Shown: one piece after another, positions 47,960 through 59,544 of the stretch
How positions within the stretch are numbered: position 1 is the stretch's first letter
How the letters are laid out: every line of letters begins with the position of its first letter
Assembly: GCF_037975245.1 (NCBI RefSeq)
Contig: NC_092582.1
Location: 9,575,501 to 9,639,500 of the forward strand
DNA: 64,000 nt
Reading direction: 5' to 3'
Source of the DNA: Apostichopus japonicus
Lineage: Eukaryota; Echinodermata; Holothuroidea; Aspidochirotida; Stichopodidae
The notes under the pieces: model-generated
The model's input: only the letters and a program-made list of their open reading frames with translations
Databases searched by the model: none
What the model was told of the DNA's origin: nothing
Translations under genes and position numbers: made by a program

Positions 47960-49296
47960 CAGGGGCGTATCCAGGGGGGGGCGCAACAGGCGCGCGCCCC
48001 CCCTATTGGCCGTCACCAAAAAAAAAAAAAGTTTAGCCAAAAAAAAAAAAAAAAAATTGATGACGACCTTTATGTGAGATGTCGGTGATCGCTCAACCCC
48101 CCCCCCCCTCCCGTATGCTTAATTCTTGTTTGCCAAAAAAAGGTTCTGGCGAAGTTCGGCGGCATAATAGTTTTAGAAACATAGATGGTAATTGTGTTTG
48201 TATTATCACTATAAACAATAAGTGACATGCCAGCCATACTAAATTGTGCATTTTGTGTCCATATTTACTGGAAATGTTGCTTATTATTAAGGTCGAAAAA
48301 TGGATCACATATGGCCATGGGCGGCGATCCTGGGTGGAGGGGGGATATATCCCCCCATGAAAAGGGGTGGATGGGATGTAATGCACCATATCCCCCCCCC
48401 CCCACCAAATGCCAGGGATAAGAATATTTTCATGCCTACATTTATGCATCTTCGTTAATGTACGGCTCTTTTTTAGCTTCATTTCTCGCCTACCATAAAC
48501 GCAGTGCGATCTTTTCAAATAAAGCGTCTTTATAAAGCAAAAATAGTTGACTGTAGGCTTCATTGGCCCTATAACAACAAAATGTATTATTGCGCCCACG
48601 GTATTGATATAGTACATATATGCACCCTCATAGTATTCATATAGGCCCTATAGTAGGCCTACACACGTACATGTTCCCTCGAACAGCTGAGAATCTCATG
48701 TAACCAGGGTAATGCTTAATACACGTTTCACCTGGATGCCCTAGCAATCGGTACCTAGGAATGTAACTATGTGTAATTGTGTATTGCATGTGTATAGGCC
48801 TATAATAGCCTGCATGAGGCCATTTTCTTCATCGAATAATATAAAAGAGCTCTGGAACATTCTAACGTTGCGCCTGAAACAAGATTGACAGGGGCAATTT
48901 TCCCAAAATAACACCCGAAATTAAAAAAAAAAGTATTTTGGATCCTGATTATGAGATATTTCAGACATGACATCCCTATTTTAAAGTTGGGTATATGCCG
49001 CTTGGAAACCTCGGGAAGTGCCGTTTCCGGCCATCTAGAGGGTTTGTTAATCCCAAAATGTTCTTGTACGCTTCGCGCCAACCCATGGTGGCGCTAAGCT
49101 TAGACAGTCAACAAGGTCATATCCCCCCCCCCCACTCGGAAGTACGGATCGCCGCCCATGCATATGACACCATTTTGCATTTCAGCCCTTCTTCGAAAGC
49201 AAAAATTATACACCCCTCCCCTTAGACCCATCCCCCAGGACGGCGATCATTCATGCCTGGCGTCCCCCCTATTGGAAAATCCTGGATACGCCCCTG
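47960..49296. mobile_element. hAT-like element nested in the 4.3-kb insertion
   Basis: The ends CAGGGGCGTATCCAGG and CCTGGATACGCCCCTG are perfect 16-bp inverted repeats. TCGAAAC flanks both sides (47953-47959 and 49297-49303). The uninterrupted family sequence, agcatcgaaactgtaaaaat, shows that the element split it. Seven bases match rather than the eight usual for hAT, so one base may have changed. There is no transposase; a shared hAT core module lies at about 49010-49115. Confidence 0.88.
48316..49160. mobile_element. Possible second-level nested inverted-repeat element
   Basis: catgggcggcgatcc at 48316-48330 and ggatcgccgcccatg at 49146-49160 are exact inverted repeats, each next to an atatg string on the outer side. 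If real, this is an element within the 47960-49296 hAT-like element. The target duplication is short and imperfect. Confidence 0.5.
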
Positions 49297-51085
49297 TCGA
49301 AACTGTAAAAATCCCCAAACCACGTAAAGATCACCAGAGGTCAAATTGAGGTCAAGGATTAACCAGATGCAGGTTGACAATTGGATTACATTGAAGCAAC
49401 TCCCAACCCTAACGGACAATTTGTTCTCAAGTTATCGCAAAAATACTAGTTTTTTATCCTCAATTGACCTTTGGTGACCTTGGATCACATGACCGTTAAG
49501 TTTGAAAATATTCCCCTATACCATTTGCAACTTGTCCAAAAATATCAACGGTGTCACACCTTGGAACTGGGAGTTATTGCATTAAATATCTGAAAATTAA
49601 CTTTGACCTCGTATAACTTCGCACAGGAAGGTCACACGGGTGTCAACCTATTGACATTTATGATCAGAAGGTACCTTTTACATCTGAAAATAGCATCGAA
49701 ACTGTAAAAATCCCCAAAACACGAAAAGGTCACCAGAGGTCAAATGTAGGTCAAGGGTCACCCAGATGCGGGTCGACAATTGGATTACATGGAAGCAACT
49801 CCCAACCCTAATGGACAATTTGTTCTCAAGTTATCGCAAAAATACTAGTTTTTAATCATTAATTGACCTTTTGTGACCTTGGATCACATGACCGTTAAGT
49901 TTGAGAATGTTCCCCTATATACCATTTGCAACTTGTCCCAAAATATCAACCGTGTCACACGTTGGCACTGGGTGTTATTGCACTTAATGTCTGAAGATTA
50001 ACTTTGACCTCATATAACTTAACACACAAAGGTCACCTGGGCTCAACATATTGACATTTTTGATCGATGAGACGTGAATATAGCATCAAACTATAAAAAT
50101 TCAAACATTTTTTTTGGCCCATTTTCTCCCCCCAAAATACTAGTTTTTTAACATTAATTGACCTTTGGTGACCTCGGATCACCTGACCGTTAAGTTTGAA
50201 AATATTCCCCCTATACCATTTACAACTTGTCCAAAAATATCAACCGTGTCACATCTTGGAACTGGGTGTTATTGCATTAAATGTCTGAAAATTAACTTTG
50301 ACCTCGTATAACTTCGCACACGAAGATCACACGGGTGTCAACCAATTGACATTTTTGATCGGAAGGTACCTTTGATTTCCAAATCTAGCATCAGAACCAA
50401 ACATTTTCTTTTTTGCTCGTTTCCTCCCCAAATAAGCACATTTTTTCTAATGTGACCTTTGACCTTTTGACCTTGGTTTCAGATGTAGTTTTATCTCCTG
50501 ATTCCAAAAAACAAAACGAACAGTCTGTACAGCCATCCTAACTCCGACCAAAAAACTTTGACCCCAAATAACTTTGCACAAAAAGGGCACACGGGGTCAA
50601 CCTATTGACATTTATGATCAGAAGGTACCTTTGACATCTGAAAATAGCATCAAAACTGTAAAATTCCCCAAAAACACGTAAAGGTCACCAGAGGTCAAAT
50701 TGAGGTCAAGGGTCACCCAGATGCGGTCGACAATTGGATTACGTTGAAGCAACTCCCAACCCTAACGGACATTTCGTTCTCAAGTTATCGCAAAAATACT
50801 AGTTTTTTATCATTAATTGACCTTTGTTGACCTTCGATCACATTACCGTTATGTTTGGAAACGATCCCTTACCCCATTCACAACTACTCCCAAAATATCA
50901 ACCATGTCGGACCCTGTCAATGGGAGTTATTGCTGTTTTTAATATATTGGTTTTTGGCATCTAACTGACCTTTGAGGGCACCAAAAACAATAGGGATCTT
51001 CCTCTTACTATGGGCTATCCACCCACCAAGTTTGATCATGATACATCACTTCCTTATTGAGATATCGTGTACACAAGCCAAGCGT

Positions 51086-51118
<33 letters not shown>

Positions 51119-51270
51119 GCCAAGTTGAACGCATAGGTTCCTTGCTTTGCAAAAAGCAAGGAACCAAAAAGCAAGAAGGAAACTTCGTGCCTTATCCTTT
51201 CGGGATAACATATCATTTTTAGTAGTAACATTAGGCCTCGCGTTTTGTGTGGACTTTAGGCACATTTGGC

Positions 51271-52081
51271 TAGGAAACGTTGCACTGAGTACTGTTCGAA
51301 AAACATGTCGAGACAAGACTCGGTGCATTGGATACTGTTCGCTGTTTCGCTATGTAGAGACGTTCCACTGCCAATCGTTTCTTGGCGATTTGCCAAGTTT
51401 AACTAAGAACAAGTGTTTCACGCACATAGTAAGAATGTTGTACAGTACTGTAGCATGCAAATCATCAGACGACAGCCTGCTTTACAATGATTTCCCACAT
51501 ACAGGTAAAATGTGAATTCCTTTTTTGGGGGATTTAATGGTCATGCATACTAAATGGGGAACAACGTGCAAAAACTTTTGAAGTGTTGTTTTGAACAGTT
51601 CCCGTGAAGCTGTATACTTGGGGAATTCCAAGGGCAGTGACAACGTGCAATGGGGTGAGTGATGAGGGGCTCTAAATACAAAAAATACAAAAAAAGATCC
51701 CAGGAAAATTCAGTGATCCACATGAAAAAACAAAGGTATCTCAGGAGAATTTTGAGGATCAAAACCCTTTCTAAATGCCACCATTTTGCATGTAGGCACC
51801 ATCAGGATTTGAAAAATTTTCAAAATGGGAGGGGGACACCCCCTCCCCTTATACCTCTCCCCCAGGACGCGGATCACTGTCACAAATTACCCTGCTCTAA
51901 AAATGGTCTGGTGACAGGAGGGAAATATGTAACAGGACAGAAATGAATTTATTAGAGCTGCAATTGTGTTACAGAAAATCAGGCTGTGTATAAATATGTA
52001 GATTTCATTTCAGGTTAAATGTCATGATAAACATTTACAAGGCCATACAAGTGGTTTAGGGTTGCCCAGCCCCCCTTCCTT
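51271..52081. other. Unassigned DNA with a MITE fragment
   Basis: About 51770-51890 (gggggacaccccctcccctt, atacctctcccccaggacgc) resembles the inner right part of the 47960-49296 element (cccccaggacggcgatc). It is probably a fragment of that family. Nothing else is supported. Confidence 0.4.
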
Positions 52082-52090
52082 ACTGTACTC

Positions 52091-53042
52091 ATCGAGTTTA
52101 ATAAATCTGAAGGAACTATCACACAGTAAATAGGCGTGTATGCGCGTACCATGCATGGAGGGTCATGTGATGTGTTCCAGGGTGGTACTAATATATTACT
52201 CTCCCCATTACGCATGATGATTGCACCCAACTAGTACGTAAATGTGTATGCGTGCTTAGAGCAGCAGACGACACCCGTTACCTAGCAATAACCGTGCCTG
52301 TAGCCTAACGTGATAGCTATATTCCCGTCGAACAGCATTAGGCTCTGTTCCATGGAGAATTCCGTGGTTGCACTGAACTAAACATTTCCCCACAGCACCA
52401 ACGCTCACCCTTGACAACCGTGGAACTACTGATTTGGTTCACACGCAATCAACTATAGGCCTATTCAACCAGAATCATTTCAACACGAAAATGTACGTTA
52501 GGCTAGTTATTGTAGAGATGTCTACTTTAACTGTAATTAACTTGCCCGATACCAGACTAAACATAGGCTATGTTACTGTTAGGCAGTAGGCACTATCTGC
52601 ATGTGTGTGCAGTTAAGTCAGGTCTACCGAGAACACTTTCTCTTAACTTCTGCAGAGTTAGCTAGTAAACACACTTAACATGATCTAAGACACCGTCCAG
52701 TTCAACAATCCTTTTCGACAAAAAATCGTTCTTGAAATACAATTCAGACATCGACATTTCCCGCTGCACGCCCAATGTGTCTGTACTTGTTCTGTGCCAG
52801 CATGTCTAACGTTAGCATATTAGCACTATTTCGTAGGCCTGAAGTACCAGTACCTTCTTACGCCGTTAGTTCCCATGTCCGATCCGTCTTGATGCAAATC
52901 TTTCACGAAGTCACTAACACTATTCTCGAACTGCTACAGAGAAATATCAGTTTGGTACCACCCTGGAACACATCACATGACCCTCCATGCATGGTACGCG
53001 CGCCCAATTGACATGAATCCTCCAGATTTATTAAACTCGTTG
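52091..53042. mobile_element. Mutator-like (MULE-type) non-autonomous element
   Basis: Long inverted arms of about 100 bp lie at 52091-52190 and 52945-53042 and share gagtttaataaatctg, cgcgtaccatgcatggaggg and tcatgtgatgtgttccaggg. ACTGTACTC occurs directly outside both ends (52082-52090 and 53043-53051). Long arms with 9-bp duplication are typical of Mutator-like elements. The interior has no transposase. Confidence 0.82.
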
Positions 53043-53051
53043 ACTGTACTC

Positions 53052-54584
53052 CTGTATTGTAGCCTTGCTTTTAGTATACATTGTATTCAGAGTAGTATCA
53101 TAATAACTATTCACTATATTATCATGTTTTGTGTAGTGTAGATTTCACTTGGCATGGTGCCTGGAAATATGGACATGGTGTTAAGGTGAAAGTGTAATAT
53201 CATGATGTCAGTACACTAAGTCTGTGGGATATGTATCCAGTACTGGAAGTGGCCAGAGGAAATTGAAAAGGATCTGCTATGGTATTCTCTTAAAAAAGTA
53301 ATGGGGAAAATAAACCCCATTGTCACAGTTGGATCAAGGGGTCAGTTTAAATGCATTGAACAGTTAGTGAATAAAAATTTGCTAGTCAAATAAATCATTT
53401 GAGACTATAAAATGTTAAGTTCTAATTTACCACAACCATCCAGCTTTTGAAATACACCACTGTAGCAGTATTAATTTCACTTTGAATGTCAGTTTTCATG
53501 ACATAGAATTTCTGGGCCAAAGTATAGTCAAGAGTAAAGGTTAATGGGGGCTATTGTTCAAGTAGAACCAGCAATGTTCATGCAACTGTATATACATTTA
53601 ACACTATAACAATGCACATTTCAGGGTTTGGGACAGGTTTGGGATTAGTCGGGGGAAATCTGTGGGTGGGACAGTGATAGTAAACGGGGAGCAATATACT
53701 GTAAGTACTTAAGAACCCATGTGGCACTAACACTCATTATTGTAAATTTCTATTGTCTTACCATTTAAATTATAACATTTAACTGGGCCTATACAAGGAG
53801 GCATACTGCACAACCCAAAGAATTTAACCGAACAAAAACTTAAGTTTTTGTTAATCAGTATTGGGTTACTGCAGTGCTAAACTTAGGCTTTGGCATTTCA
53901 CTGAAGAAAGAGATTTGTAAATAGAAACAAAGTACCCTGTATGGCAGACTGCTAGCAATGCTGCCATACAAGTTTTTAGGCCTTTGTCTCTGATGATGCC
54001 TTGTTCCATCGAAAATTGAACATGCTTCAATAAAGGCATGCACATTATAAGAACCTGAGAAATAGCATGTTATTCATCAGTTTGCAACACATTTAAAAAA
54101 AAAGATTTACCCATACTAGTCTGACTGTAGCCCAGGGGTCCCCTCCTCCTTGCAGATTACTGGCCTCCTACTCCCACCCAATGTCCCACCATCATGTGTA
54201 TAAAAACTTCACAAGTAAACAGTGCCTGCTCCCAAATATTTCTCTAAAACAGTCGACTACATTAAGGTGTTTACCAAAATGAGCATAGGCCTAGTGAACA
54301 AAACATTCCGGAAGTCTGTAGGCTAACTTTGTACAATACTTGGGAATGTGCTCACATTATTCTTCAAAGGTAATAACATTGTAAGACACGACTAATGAGT
54401 TGTAATTCATTTCAAAAACTCGAGTTAATCTGGTGCTTTTAGTGTTTCTATATGCGGAAATGAAGCTAGTTTGACGATAATACAGGATCTCGTCGTTTTA
54501 GGTGTACATAACATAGCCTACTAGGCTAAGAACACTATCGAACAAATCTGCCAACAAAGAAGCCGTCATGTGCAACCTTTATTA
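53052..54584. other. Unassigned AT-rich DNA
   Basis: No gene, tandem array or element boundary recognised. Short ORFs lack domains. Confidence 0.45.
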
Positions 54585-55292
54585 GAATTTATACGGCCGT
54601 TCCTCATTCTGGCAGACATTAATATTCATAAACGAATCATGTTACGTTACCTGTATCAGATTTGCTCAAGATGGGTTTTTTGTGTCCGTTACATGTCAAT
54701 CACACCGTATTGCACAACACTTCTTTTCAAGAAATGCATGTTACTACATAACGGAGGGAACTTTTCTTTTGCATTTATAACGTACAGTTACTGAGTTACA
54801 CCGTAAGAACTTTATGTTCGAACTGTATACGAACGTACGTACGTACATATACAATAGAAATTGATAAGTTTCTATGACATATAGTTCAACCCATATACTA
54901 CGGTGGCTTAATAGGGACATAGGAAAGAAAATCAGTCAACATTTTGAGATCAAAAGTCAAAGTTTTGACTTTAAAAGTCACGGCCGTTCCTCATTGTGGC
55001 AAGTGAAAATTCATATACGAATCATGTAAAGTTTCCTGTATCAGATTTGCTCAAGATGGGTTAATTCTCCATTGCTTGTCAATCACTCCATATTGCACAA
55101 TACTAATCGCATATTACCACATAACAGAACAGACAACAAAAAAGGAGTTACCCCTGAGAACTCTTCTGTGCATATATACTGTAAACCACTGATCTACACT
55201 AACTGGATAGGCCGCGCGGCTCCGTGTGTGAATCAGCCGGAAGTGACTCAGCGGCCATGTTGGGATATTCAAAACATCACCGCGCGCACATA
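54585..55292. repeat. Dispersed repeat with cggccgttcctcatt core, copies 1 and 2
   Basis: Copy 1 (about 54590-54760) and copy 2 (about 54895-55170) share cggccgttcctcatt, acgaatcatgt, ctgtatcagatttgctcaag and atgggtt. Copy 2 begins ggtggcttaatagggacata. A third copy in the same orientation lies at about 59236-59530. The part at 55183-55292 (ctacactaactggataggcc, ggccatgttgggatattc) recurs inverted at about 59030-59150. Confidence 0.8.
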
Positions 55293-56097
55293 AAGTGCAT
55301 ACTGTACGTTGCTATGTCGGTCGGTGGCCGAGAAGGTGATGCGAAGAGAGGCCAAGGAAGGGAAGTGAATGTCGCAGAAACAATCCTTATTGATCAAGGA
55401 AGTGAAGTTGAACATTTGAACCCCTGAGAAATATGTGTTATGCCAGACTAAATTGGTTAATATGCCTATTTTCCGTGAAGGAAAAGATATGGAATGGGTC
55501 GTCTGTACAGAGACAGACGCTGCAACTGCAATGCAATACAAAGTCTATGGTATACTTCGGACTAGGAACTTGAGGGGCACCCCTTCCTCCATGGTTAGGG
55601 CCTTTTAATTTCAAGAAAAATGTTAAGCATTTCTTCTTAATTCACTTCAAATTGGGGGAAAGAATTTCATAACTGGACGAGGCTACACCATCCAAAATTC
55701 GGGCAGCCTAAGAGGAGAAAAAATATATATATATATATAAATATGCAGTAGCTTGCCCGAATCTTTTTCATATTTTTGCCCGACAATTCCGTGGAGAGCG
55801 TTTTGTGTTATTTGTTTTGTGACATTAATATTAATATAGGCCTAATGATTTTTTTTATTTAAGCATCATGATGCCCGAATATTTCCGTGTAACATTACCG
55901 CAAGCGCAGCTCATCTGGGCTAGCACGCTTTTTGCACTATATCGCCCAAATTATTAACTAGGATCGCCGCTCACAATCGTCATGACAAGCATGCATGGAG
56001 ATTAGCAGTCTCTGAAGTGAAAAAACCGCAGTAAACATTTTTTTCTAACTAGTCAACTGTATACCTGAACATCCCCGACAAAAGAAACATTTTCTTT
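55293..56097. other. Unassigned DNA between repeats
   Basis: Contains a short TA-rich microsatellite near 55722-55740. No gene recognised. Confidence 0.4.
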
Positions 56098-56105
56098 TTC
56101 ATGGA

Positions 56106-57119
56106 CATAGGCGTAGGAGGCGGGGGGGCTGGGGGGGCTGCAGCCCCCAACCAATTTTTTTGGTGAAAATTCGGGCGATATGCTGAGAATTTTTCGGGCA
56201 TCTACTGAAAGAATCATAATTTGCAATGTGTTTTTGCAATTTTTTGGTGAAATTTCGGGCAATATGCTGAGAATTTTTCGAGCACCTACTGAAAGAAGAA
56301 TAATTTGCAATGTGTTTTTCAATTTTTTTGGTGAAAATTCGGGCAATATGCTGAGAATTTTTTCGGGCAACTACTGAAAGAATAATAATTTGCAGTGTGT
56401 TTTTCAAATTTTTTGGTGAAAATTTGGGCAATATGCTGAGAAATTTTCGGATGCCCCCCCCCCCCCGACGGACTCAAATGGACTGCTGGTGCCCTTTTCA
56501 GCTTTTTACCACTTTTTACTTTTTCGCGATTATTGACTTATATATTGCGCTCTCAAATACCTATTGACATTTGTCACATTTTGTTGGTGCAATTTTCTGA
56601 CAAATGGCGATGATACCTATTTATTCTTCATTTATCTGCAAATTAGCAAGGCCTGGAAAGGGTCATTTCCGGCGATCTAGGGAGTATCTTTACTCAAAAA
56701 ATTTCTGTATGCTCCGCGCCAACCTGTGGTGGCGCTCCGCTTAGATAGTGTCGAAAGCGCCCCTACAGACCATTCTCTCCCCCCTCCCCCTGACCAATAC
56801 CTCTAGCTCCGCCACTGGCACCTACTGTGTGCCTATGCCTACAATGTGTTTTTCAATGGTTAAACTTATATTATTATTATTATTATTATTATCATTATTG
56901 TTGTAACGACTTCCCCAATAATTATAACCAATATGGAAGGGTAATTACACGGAAAATGATTGTATGTTATTGGCATGTGATGTAATAACCAAAGAATGCC
57001 TATATAATATGCACATTAACATGTGGAACGCGCGCAGAGCGCACGAACAAGTTTGGTTATATTTTTCGGGCAAGTCGTTACAGCCCCCCCCCTAATCAAA
57101 TGAGGCTCCTACGCCTATG
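56106..57119. mobile_element. hAT-type element, 1014 bp
   Basis: It begins CATAGGCGTAGGAG and ends CTCCTACGCCTATG, flanked by the 8-bp duplication TTCATGGA (56098-56105 and 57120-57127). The left part holds an 84-bp tandem array. The middle carries the shared hAT core (about 56655-56770), then cctctagctccgccactg, the end sequence of another hAT family, so an older nested element is likely. No transposase frame is present. Confidence 0.92.
56150..56455. repeat. 84/85-bp tandem repeat inside the hAT element
   Basis: Units begin at about 56161, 56245, 56329 and 56414 with tggtgaaaattcgggc, followed by atatgctgagaatttttcgg, ctactgaaagaa and taatttgcaatgtgttttt. About 3.5 copies are present. Confidence 0.92.
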
Positions 57120-57439
57120 TTCATGGATGGTGGGGGGGGGGGGTTGAGTGCCTACAAGCCTAAAAGTACAAGTTTATCATATTCTTTGTTATTTTTTATA
57201 CTTTTTTGTGAGACAAATTGCAGTCTCATCCGACACAGCGACATTTTTCCGCCTACAATGTATGTTTTTCCGGAGGTAGCTGAGTATTGTGTTAAAATAA
57301 TAAATACGGTAACTAAATAGGAGCTTAAAAAATATAAGGCCCTTTTTATCCCCTTGAAAGTGATTTTACCATTTTTTCTTCTTCTATTTACCAAATTTTT
57401 GGGGAAGTGTAAATTTCTAAACGCGAGATTATAAAATAA

Positions 57440-57650
57440 AGAATGTTTAGATGCAACTTGCAAGGCCTCAGAAGTGCCATTTCCTGCAATCTGAGAGGCA
57501 TTATTTGCCAAAAAAAAATCTTGTACGCTACGCGCCAACCGATGGTGGCGCTCCGCTTAGATGGTGTCACGGGAACTTTCGGGCACAAAATTTTCTGCCC
57601 CCCTCCCCCAAACCGAAATGGTCCCGTACGCCTATGACACCATCCATGCA
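57440..57650. repeat. Solo hAT core fragment
   Basis: agaagtgccatttcctgcaa, then cgctacgcgccaaccgatgg and tggcgctccgcttagatgg, match the core found in four other hAT-type elements. It ends in ccgtacgcctatg, a hAT-like right terminus. No left terminus was found. Confidence 0.65.
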
Positions 57651-57946
57651 ACAAACTACATGTATCGGTATCTAGTATTGGGGAGGGCAAATATTAAATT
57701 TTGAGGTGGCTCGCAGGGTTACAAAACTTGAGTTAATTTCCATCTATAAACTAAAAATGCGAGTTCCATGATAAATAAAAAATTAGGAGGGAAAAATTCC
57801 ATGTGTTCTCAGGAAAAACTTGTCGCATAGGGTTTTTGCATGAGGCCGGGGTCTTAAGGCAGTGTGTCCAGATGTGGAATTCCTTTCAGGAAACCTTAGT
57901 GTCCAGTTTGGGAATATGGAATTAACACAATCATCTACAGGGTGAC

Positions 57947-58768
57947 AGGACAAAATCCCCCCGAGCCAAAATCCCCCTGGACAAAATCCCCCAAGCCAAA
58001 ACCCCCCCAGGACAAAATCCCCCCATGCTATAAAAAATCCCATCAATTCTTTACAAAAATGCGTCATCCCGGTCCCCCGGTCCCCCGGTACCGTCATCCG
58101 GTACCCCACCAGTACCCCCACTGGTACTCTCAGTGGTACCCTCAGTGGTTCCCGGACCAGTACCCTGACCAGAACCCCGACCATACCCCAACCGGTACCC
58201 TAATAGCCTGACAGTTACCCCCACCGGTACCCCCACCGGTACCCCCACTGGTACCCCCACTGGTACTCTCAGTGGTACCCCCACTGGTACTCTCAATGGC
58301 TCCCTGACCAGTACCCCAGCCCGTACCCCAGCCTGTACCCCGGCCGGTACCTCAACCCGTACCTCGACCGGTACCCCGACCGGTATCCCAACTGGTATCC
58401 TGAAAGGCACCCTGACATGTACCCTGACACGTACCCTTACTAGTACTGGTACAATGACCAGTACTTTAACAAGTACCTTGACCGGTAACATGAACAGTAC
58501 CTTGACCGGTACCCTCACAGGTATCCTAACAGGAGCCCTCACAGTTACGCTCGCCAGTACCCTCACTGGTACCCTGACCAGTCCCCTGACCGGTACCCTA
58601 ACCAGTGCAATGACCCATGCCTTGACTGTCACACCTGGGCCATCCCTGGTTGTTGCAGGCAGGCTTTGTATGGGTCAGGGGGATATTGTCTGGGGTGATC
58701 TTGTCCAGGGGGATTTTGGTTTGGGGGGATTTTGGCCGGGGGATTTTGGCTTGGGGGGATTTTGTCCT
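57947..58768. repeat. GGTACC minisatellite bounded by inverted repeats
   Basis: About 58080-58620 is a degenerate array of 12- and 18-bp units built on ggtaccc and cactggtac / caccggtac. It is bounded on the left by aggacaaaatccccccgagc with repeated gccaaaatccccc, and on the right by the inverse (ggcttggggggattttgtcc). Whether the whole is a mobile element is unproven: no clear target duplication is seen. Open frames on both strands (VRVPVRVP-type; TSTLTSTLTG-type) follow from the repeat period. Confidence 0.85.
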
Positions 58769-59024
58769 AGAACCCACCTACAGGTCATTATTTTTGTACA
58801 TGTATTCCGTTTTTTTTTTTTTTAAGTAAGTGCAGACAGACAACTATTTATAGTTCATATGCACAGTTATATCTTTGCTTCAACAGCAACTTATTTAGCA
58901 GTTCTCCACAATTTCAGTTAAAATCTTCATATTCCTCAGCTTTTTACAGGTTGGTTCCCACTTTGACATACATGTAAGTAATGCCCTAGTACATACATAT
59001 AGTAATATATGGACGTGTCGTTGT

Positions 59025-59530
59025 CATATGCGCGGTGATGTTTTGAATATCCCAACATGGCCGCTGAACAACTTCCGGTGACTTCACGGCTCGCTATACA
59101 ATCATCGTACGCGCAGCCTATCCAGTTAGTGTAGATCAGTGCTGTAAACGTACGTTTACTACGTTATATGGTAGGCCATGTGCGTATACGACCAATCAGA
59201 GGTCGACATCTGTACAATGGATGCAATATGATTTGAATACTATGGTGGCTTAACTGGGACATAGGAAAGAAAAGCAGTCAACATTTTGAGTTCAAAAGTC
59301 AAAATTTTGACTTAAAAAGTCACGGCCATTCCTCGTTGTGGCAAACATGAACATTCATAATGTAACTTTACATGATTCGTATATGCATATACGAATCATG
59401 TAAAGTTACCTGTATCAGATTTGCTCAAGATGGGATTTTGTCCGTTACTTGTCAATCACTCCATATCGCAGTTAACCGATTGCACAATACTTATTGCATA
59501 TTATCACAGTTATAACAGAACAGAAAAGAT
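59025..59530. repeat. Dispersed repeat copy 3 and inverted arm
   Basis: 59030-59150 is an inverted copy of 55183-55292 (gatgttttgaatatcccaac, cctatccagttagtgtagat). 59236-59530 is a direct copy of 54895-55170. A 20-bp palindrome, catgattcgtatatgcatat then acgaatcatg, lies at about 59370-59400. Confidence 0.78.
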
Positions 59531-59544
59531 TCAGTGTATGTCTT

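Larger units (their letters stand above)
46866..51165. mobile_element. 4.3-kb insertion of the 398-bp-unit repeat family
   Basis: The left end CAAGAGCCCAAGGGCACTGT is followed by ggttccttgcc. The right end is (CA)n, then a hairpin ggttccttgc...gcaaggaacc ending at 51165. The boundaries come from comparing copy A and copy B of the surrounding duplication: only one or two extra A's mark a possible target duplication. Inside are repeated units with cacatgaccgttaagttt (near 47146, 47453, 47745, 49487, 49886) and the DR-type hexamers. No ORF or transposase is seen. A 1337-bp hAT-like element at 47960-49296 is nested in it. I cannot assign a superfamily. Confidence 0.85.

Noticed and set aside
48093-48617. 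174-codon minus-strand ORF inside the nested hAT-like element
   Set aside because: No transposase motifs; it crosses C-runs and the nested element boundary, so it is most likely fortuitous.
46866-51165. Helitron assignment for the 4.3-kb insertion
   Set aside because: There is a terminal hairpin and little target duplication, but no TC start or CTRR end and no Rep/helicase sequence.
57122-57650. Inverted catggatggtg / caccatccatg pair as element ends
   Set aside because: Only 11 bp match, the left copy overlaps the target duplication of the 56106-57119 element, and no flanking duplication is seen.
58051-58632. 193-codon Val-Pro-Arg repeat ORF
   Set aside because: A product of the GGTACC minisatellite period; the opposite strand is also open, and no start or splice context supports translation.
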